A DNA stretch of 64,000 nt, taken from assembly GCA_034440575.1 (NCBI GenBank), contig JAOTOL010001181.1:248001-312000 (forward strand), written 5' to 3'. This DNA comes from Imbricaverruca yamaguchii (Eukaryota > Arthropoda > Thecostraca > Neoverrucidae). The notes beneath the pieces were generated by a model. It ran no database searches, had not been told where the DNA came from, and saw nothing but the letters and a program-made list of their open reading frames with translations. Positions 51,501-58,842 of the stretch are shown here, in pieces. How positions within the stretch are numbered: the stretch's first letter is position 1; each line of letters opens with the position of its first letter. A program made the position numbers and the translations under genes.

Positions 51501-54500
51501 CTCCGGCACCCTCATCCCCGATCAGAGACAGGAAGCGAGCTCCGCCTTGGCAGGTATCCCCTACGACAGAGCAAGTCCTAGGGGAAGGTCATGGACCCAC
51601 TCCAGATCAACAATGCTGCAGTGATGGCCCTATTAGTCAATCTGTCGTCTTAGCTCGTTTTAACTGGCTCCTTTAATGGCTATTTTACAGTGGAATTGCC
51701 GGGGCCTCAAGACTTCCGTTCTTGATCTTGCGACCGTTTTACACCGGTACAACCCTGCAGCCATCTATCTTCAAGAGACGAAGCTAGCTCCAGAGGACGT
51801 AGGAAGACTCAAATGTTCAAAGTATACTGTAGAGATGTGCACCCCACAAACATCTCGCATGGATGCGTACTACTTGTCCATCACAGTATACCAGCGCTTG
51901 AGCTGCCTCTCCGAGCATCTTTGCAGGCAGTTGCAGCCCAGGTGACACTTGACCACCGTCGCATAAATTTTTGTTCCTTGTACCTGCCCCCAGGAAGAGT
52001 ATTCCCTACCGCGGAGCTGAAACAGCTACTGGAGGAGCTTCCACCATTAGTACTGCTACTGGGAGACTTGAATGTCCACCACACCACTTTGGGGTGCTCA
52101 GCTATCTGTACACGGGGTCGAATCCTGGAGGCTTTAATATTGAACGACCACTCTGCCTCCTGCACACAGGTGCGCACACCCATCTGGCGCTGCCATCGGG
52201 CCAAACATCAGCACTAGACTTGAGCATAGTCAGCCCCGAACTGGCTCAGCGGTTCGAATGGTCAGTTCATGATGATTGCCTGTGGAGTGACCATTATCCG
52301 ATATGGCTGGCATCGGAGAGGCGTAGTTCTGGGAGTACGGCCACCACGTTGGAACTTGAGGGCGGAGATTGGACTAGTTTTGAATCTATGGCACAGCTGG
52401 CTTTTACAACGGACGTTGAATATCACTGTACTAGTGTGGAAGATTTTACATCACGACTTCTCCAGTACGCCAATAGGTGCATTCCACGCACCCCTGGCAA
52501 CCCTCGCCGTATTCCAGTTCCTTGGTGGAACGAGGAATGCAAACAGGCTATCTGCTCCCGCAAACGAGCTCTTAAGGAGTTCAGCAAGCACAGCACTATG
52601 GATAATATGATAGTGTTTAAAAAGGCCAGGGCACTGGCTCGACGAACCGTACATGCTGCGAAACGTTCCTCCTGGCGAGCATATATAAGGAAGATCAGCC
52701 GAACGACACCAACATCTGAAGTATGGTCGCGTATAAAAAGGATATCTGGTCAGTTTAATTCGGTCCCGTTGCCGGCCCTCAACATTAGAGTAATTATCAC
52801 TATTGATCCAGGCGATGTAACAAGCCACATTGCTCACGCTATTGCGAATCGTAGCCAACATGCTGATTCAATTTTCCTGCAACACCGTGCCCGGCGCGAG
52901 AAGGATGAGATCAGTTTTAACGCATCTGAACAACTGTACTACAACCTGCCGTTTAGTCAGGCTGAACTTGCCTCCGCACTCAGCAATTTGAAGTGTGTCT
53001 GAAGGAACCGGACACAGTACACAATGAAATGCTACGGCACCTACCGAAGTGCGCAAAACATGTTCTCCTCACTATTTTCAACAGGCTATGGACCACTGGA
53101 TGTTTCCCTTCCGCCTGGCGGAAAGCAATAATAATACCGATACTAAAGCCCGGTAAAAGCGGCGGTGATCCCTCCCACTACCGTCCGATATCGCTCACCT
53201 CATCACTGTGCAAGCTGATGGAGAGAATGGCTAGCCTTCGACTTACTTGGTTTTTGGGGACCCACAACATTTTAACAAACGACCTGGTGCGGCTTTCGGA
53301 AAAATCGCAGTACAGTAGACCACGTGCTAAGACTGGACACAGAAATTCGTATGGCTTTTGCGAAGAGTAAGCACCTTGGAGCAGTGCTTTTCGACATTGA
53401 GAGCGCCTTTGACACCGCCTGGAGACATGGGATCCTGCTGAAGATTCATCAGTATGGACTCCGCGGAGCTTTAAGCATGTTTCTCAAGAACTTCATGACA
53501 GACAGTTTTGTGTGCGTTTAGGCAACCAGACTTCAGGTTGGTTACGCCGAATCGAGGGAGTTCCTCAGGGAAGCGTATTGATCACAACTCTCTTCTCTTA
53601 TAATAAACGACATTGGTGACTCACTCCGCTCATCAATCGGACGATCTCTGTTCTCTGACGACTTTGCTATCTGGTCGCACAGCTCGTCAACCCATCTTAT
53701 GGAGCGACAACTGCAGCTTGCAATCTCGCGTCTTGAAAAATGGGGACATGCAAACGGCTTCAAGTTTTCTATAGTAAAGACATCTGCAGTACACTTCTGT
53801 CGACGTAGGCGTAACTTCCCGGACATGGCATTGAGATTGTACGGGCACGATGTGCCTACAACACCGGTGACTCGTTTTCTTGGTGTGCAGTTTGATCATC
53901 GTCTTACATACAGAGAACATATCAAAATGCTCAGAGACAAATGTTTTAATGCACTTGCGATATTGCAGTGTGTATCTCGTACGTCATACGGTGCTGATAA
54001 AAACACTACACCTGTTGTATCGTAGTCTGTTCCGCTCGAAGCTCGACTGCGCTTGTTTTATATACGATGGTGCATGTGCTACAGCAAAGCGAACGCTCGA
54101 CCCAGTACATCATGCTGCGGTGCGAATAATTACAGGGGCATTTCGCACTTCTCCAACGGTTAGCGTGCTCGCTGATGCCCATGAGCCTCCATTGTCTATG
54201 ATGCGCGACATGCTGGGTCTTTGATACGCCTGCAAAATGCGACAGTTCCCGACACACCCGTCATATCCAGCGTTGTTTTCTCATGACATACATGTAGTTC
54301 TTCGAAATTACATTAGGTGAGAAACTCCTTACTGTGTGCGAATGATGACACTCTTGGAGCGAATGAAAATACGACTACAAGAAATTCGACAATATGAAGA
54401 ACTGTCTACTCCTTCGTGGGAGCGGATCTCCCCCTCTATCGATATATCCATCGCTGGCACGAGAAAGCGACATGTCACAAAAGAGGAGCTACACTTACGC

Positions 54501-57500
54501 TCGCTAGAGCATATATACACGACGTATTATAATCACCTCATCACTTACACGGATGGCTCCAAAATAAACACCGGAGTGGGTAATGCCTTCGTGAGAGGGT
54601 CCATCACAAGATCATTCTCACGGCCTCCACACGCCACGGCCTTCACTGCCGAGTTGATCGCCATCAAGAAAGCACTGGCATACATCGAGCTTGATGACGA
54701 GGTTTTACATGTTATTCTGACTGACTCCATCAGCGGTCTCATGACATTGCGTAGTTTCAATCCTCAAAACGTCATTGTACGAGATATTTTATTGCAACTC
54801 ACTTCGCTCCATCGTAAGGGAATGCGGGTAGCACTTTGCTGGATCCCGGTACATGTAGGAATCCGTGGAAATGAGTTGACAGACTAGGCTGCAGGGTGTG
54901 CGGCACATTCGACATGCCGGCATGCGCTTCCACTTCCTGCCAGTGACCACTACCCAACAATATCATTTCTTCTCAGGCAGTGGCAGGAAAGCTGGGACCG
55001 AATAGAACCAAGCAAGTTCAAGCGAATCAAACCACTTTTGGCACTGCGGCCTATTATTATGCAAGCTTAACTAGCTAGGATGTGTGATATATCGACGTGT
55101 AAGTAAGCTGTGTCATGGGCGCTACATGACCAATGTAGTCGATGCGCCCTAAAGCCCTAATAACTAACTTGGCACTGCGGCTCTCGTCATTCAGTCGAAC
55201 TAGAAGAGACGAAGTGGCCATCTATCGTCTCAGAATTGGTCACACGCTAGCAACTCAGATAATTACTGTGCGGGGACGACAGACCGAAATGTGTGAAGTG
55301 TAATGCTGCGCTGTCTGTGCACCATGTGCTGGTGACGTGCCCAGCATATGCAGAGAACGCGGGCTGCACTTCGGATATGATGCGAATACTCTGAGATTTA
55401 CTAGGAAACGATTCCCGATTTATCTATAACAGAGCATTTTTTAGCTTCCTCGCGGAAATACGATTTCAAGTGACATATGCACCTACTTAGGTGATATGTC
55501 TCCATCTCCATTACTCCATCAGACATCTTTTATTCGAACGTGACAATCTGACGCATGTCTAAGTAAGTTTGTTATGGGTGCAATATAATCCACATGGATT
55601 GACGCACCCTAAAACCCCAATAATCATCACATCTCACATCTAACGAAAAACCAATATTTTTACACTGGTGTAAGACATCAAATAAAATAGGGATAGATGG
55701 GTCAAGGAGCCTCAGCACCTTCACGATACTTAAGTAATCCTTAATAAATAATACATAGAGGGTCCTCTAGCACTTCAATGAAACACAAAAACATTCAAAA
55801 TGGCAATAAGCTCCGAGGAATACACAGACGGTTGTGCCGGAAGTGAGAAGCACTTTGTAACCGTATGCATCTCGAAGCTATCAGTTCTCTCATTATTTGT
55901 ATGAAAGCGACGATTGTTGGATTGGAAACTTTCCTTAGCTTAGCTGCGCGTATTCCCAATCTCCGCCTGTACGACTCACGTGACAGCTTAGCTGTGCGTA
56001 TTCCCATTATCCGCCTGTACGACTCACGTGACAGCTTGGCTGTGCGTATTCCCATTCTCCGCCTGTACGACACACGTGACAGCCTGGGTGCGCGTATTTC
56101 CATTTTCCACCTGTACTACACACGTAACAACCGCATGAGGTTCAGTCGCGTTTGAGCCGGAGTCCATGATGTAAGGAATATCCATTGCATCCGCTATTGA
56201 ACATGACTTGTGATGATACATAGTTCGACCTCGAATAGGCTGCAATGTGGTATATGGCGATATTCGGTGGGATTAAATGCGATGTCCGTGTGATGTTTGA
56301 TGTCAGTTTGTTCCCAAACTGCACGTACGCCCCTTTCCGGAGCGGCACTGTGGTAGGATTCTGCCGCGCGCTCCCATCTCCGGTCTGCCCTGGGTGGCCC
56401 CATTGTGTCTGCTGCTCCCGTCTCCGGTCTACCCTGGGTGGCCTCATTGTGTCTGCTGCTCTCATCTCCGGTCTGCCCTGGGTGGCCCCATTGTGTCTGC
56501 TGGCCTCGTCTCCGGTCTACCGTAGGTTGCCACATTGCGTCTGCTGCTCCCGTCTCCGGTCTACTCTGTGTGGCCTCATTGTGTCTGCTGCCCTCGTCTC
56601 CGGTCTACCCTGGGTTGCCACATTGTGCCTCCTGCTGGAGAACCCTGGGTTGCCACATTGCAGTCTGCTGCTCCCGTCTCCGGTCTACTCTGTGTGTCCT
56701 CATTGCGTCTGCTACTCCCGTCTCCGGTCTACTCTGGGTGGCCTCATTGTGCTTGCTACTCCCGTCTCCGGTCTACCCTGGGCGGCCTCATTGTGCCTGC
56801 TGCTCCCGTCTCCGGTCTACTCTGGGTGGCCACATTGCAGTCTGCTACTCCCATCTCCGGTCTACTCTGGGTGGCCTCATTGTGCCTGCTGCTCCCGTCT
56901 CCGGTCTACTCTGAGTGGCCACATTGTGTCTGCTGCTCCCGCCTCCGGTCTACTCTGGGCGGCCTCATTGTGCCTGCTGCTCCCGTCTCCGGTCTACCCT
57001 GGGCGGCCTCATTGTGCCTGCTGCTCCCGTCTCCGGTCTACTCTGGGTGGCCTCATTGTGCCTGCTACTCCCGTCTCCGGTCTACCCTGGGCGGCCTCAT
57101 TGTGCCTGCTGCTCCCGTCTCCGGTCTACCCTGGGCGGCCTCATTGTGCCTGCTGCTCCCGTCTCCGGTCTACCCTGGGTTGCCACATTGTGCCTCCTGC
57201 TGGAGAACCCTGGGTTGCCACATTGCAGTCTGCTGCTCCAATCTCCGGTCTACTCTGTGTGGCCTCATTGTGCCTGCTGCTCCCGTCTCCGGTCTACTCT
57301 GGGTGGCCACATTGCAGTCTGCTACTCCAATCTCCGGTCTACCCTGGGCGGCCTCATTGTGTCTGCTGCTCCCGTCTCCGGTCTACCCTGGGTTGCCACA
57401 TTGCAGTCTGCTGCTCCCATCTCCGGTCTACTCTGTGTGGCCTTATTGTGTCTGTTGCTCCCGTCTCCGGTCTACTCTGGGTGGCCTCATTGCGTCTGCT

Positions 57501-58810
57501 GGTGCCGTATTGGGTGTGGCCTCGTTGTGCCTGCTGCGCGGCCATCTGGCCGTAAATAGCTCAGGATGTGGTGAGGGTCGGATGGTGGGGGGGGGGGGGA
57601 GGACTCTCCTATATTGAGTCGTGACACCGAACAGCTTTACGTGTATGTGGCAGAGTGAGCCAGCGTGGCGGTGTCGCTGGCGGCGCTGCATGGTGAGGGA
57701 CAGAGGGGCGTGGAGGTGACTCGCCTATGCCGAGTCGTGACGCGGGGCAGCTTTGCGTGTACGCGACAGAGCGCGAGCGTTGCTGCGTCGCTGGCGGCCG
57801 ACATGTCCGGGGGCGCAGTAGTGAACGAAAGGTTACAGGGATCAGTCACAGACCACAGGCCGGCTATCGCCCGTGGCCCGTTCTGGGAAGCTGAGTGGAG
57901 TTGGCCACCATGCCCAGATTCAGCCGATATCGCCCCCCCCCCCACAGCGCCGGGTCACAAGTGGCGCTCAGCACTCGAAACATGTAAGCTTCGTTGACAA
58001 ATATCGAATTCATGAAACGGGCGGCGGGACACAATTATGGGAAGAAGCAAGGATGCGGAGCCGGAGCCGCCGGAGCCGGAACATTTTGCCCGGAGCCTGA
58101 GCCGGAGTCGGAGCCGCCGGGACGTTTTACCCGGAGCCGGAGTCGGAGCCGGAGCCGTCAAAAGTAGGGCGGCTCCGACTCCGAAAGAGATATAAATTAA
58201 ACAAAATTATCAAACGTGAAATGTACACATTATACCTAATATGGTATGGTATGGTATGAAAACGCATTTTTAAAAGCCAAAATGTTTAAATACGAGTAAC
58301 ATGTAAAAATATCATCAAATAATGGTAGAATAACCAATAACCATATTCTAGCCTCAGTAGTCAATGCAATAGTTCCATGTTTAGTTCAGTTACGTTCATT
58401 GTTTCCATCATCAACGGGTTGTTGTACCTTATTAGAGATGAGGTCAAATATTACAATTTACAACATTGGTGTTCCTTGGACCGTTCACGGAATGGGGAGT
58501 GTTGTTGATTCGAGTCTCCCCTCTTCTGATTGCCCCAATACGGCACGAAGCGAGCGTCAGTTAACGAGGGCATAACGCCGAAAAGTGATTTGGGCGAGGG
58601 CGGGTGTTTATTTAAAGATAGATACAGGGTTTATATGGGAAAGTTGCCTATAATTGTCTGAAGTTTGCGCCTCTGAATGGTCACGGGTAACTTTTTTTTA
58701 CATCCCCTCTCTAGCTCTTACTTAATGGCTTGATCACGTTTTGGATGTACGGAGCCGGAGCCGGTACATTTTGCCCGGAGCCGGAGCCGGAGCCGCCGGG
58801 ACATTTTACT

Positions 58811-58842
<32 letters not shown>

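Larger units (their letters stand above)
50276..55628 (+). mobile_element. 5'-truncated LINE copy B (I/Jockey group)
   Basis: It is flanked by a 16-bp target duplication, ACATCTCACATCTAAC, at 50260-50275 and 55629-55644. It starts inside ORF1 and ends in the hairpin-bearing tail at 55575-55628 (GACGCACCCTAAAACCCCAA). It holds a gag-like ORF1, endonuclease, RT, RNase H and the C-terminal domain, broken by frameshifts, stops and two later tail-only insertions (50871-50921 and 55051-55168). Confidence 0.93.

Noticed and set aside
56245..57617. Open frames of 360 and 436 codons in the 44-bp array
   Set aside because: All three forward frames are open because the unit lacks stop triplets; products are simple repeats with no homology I recognise.
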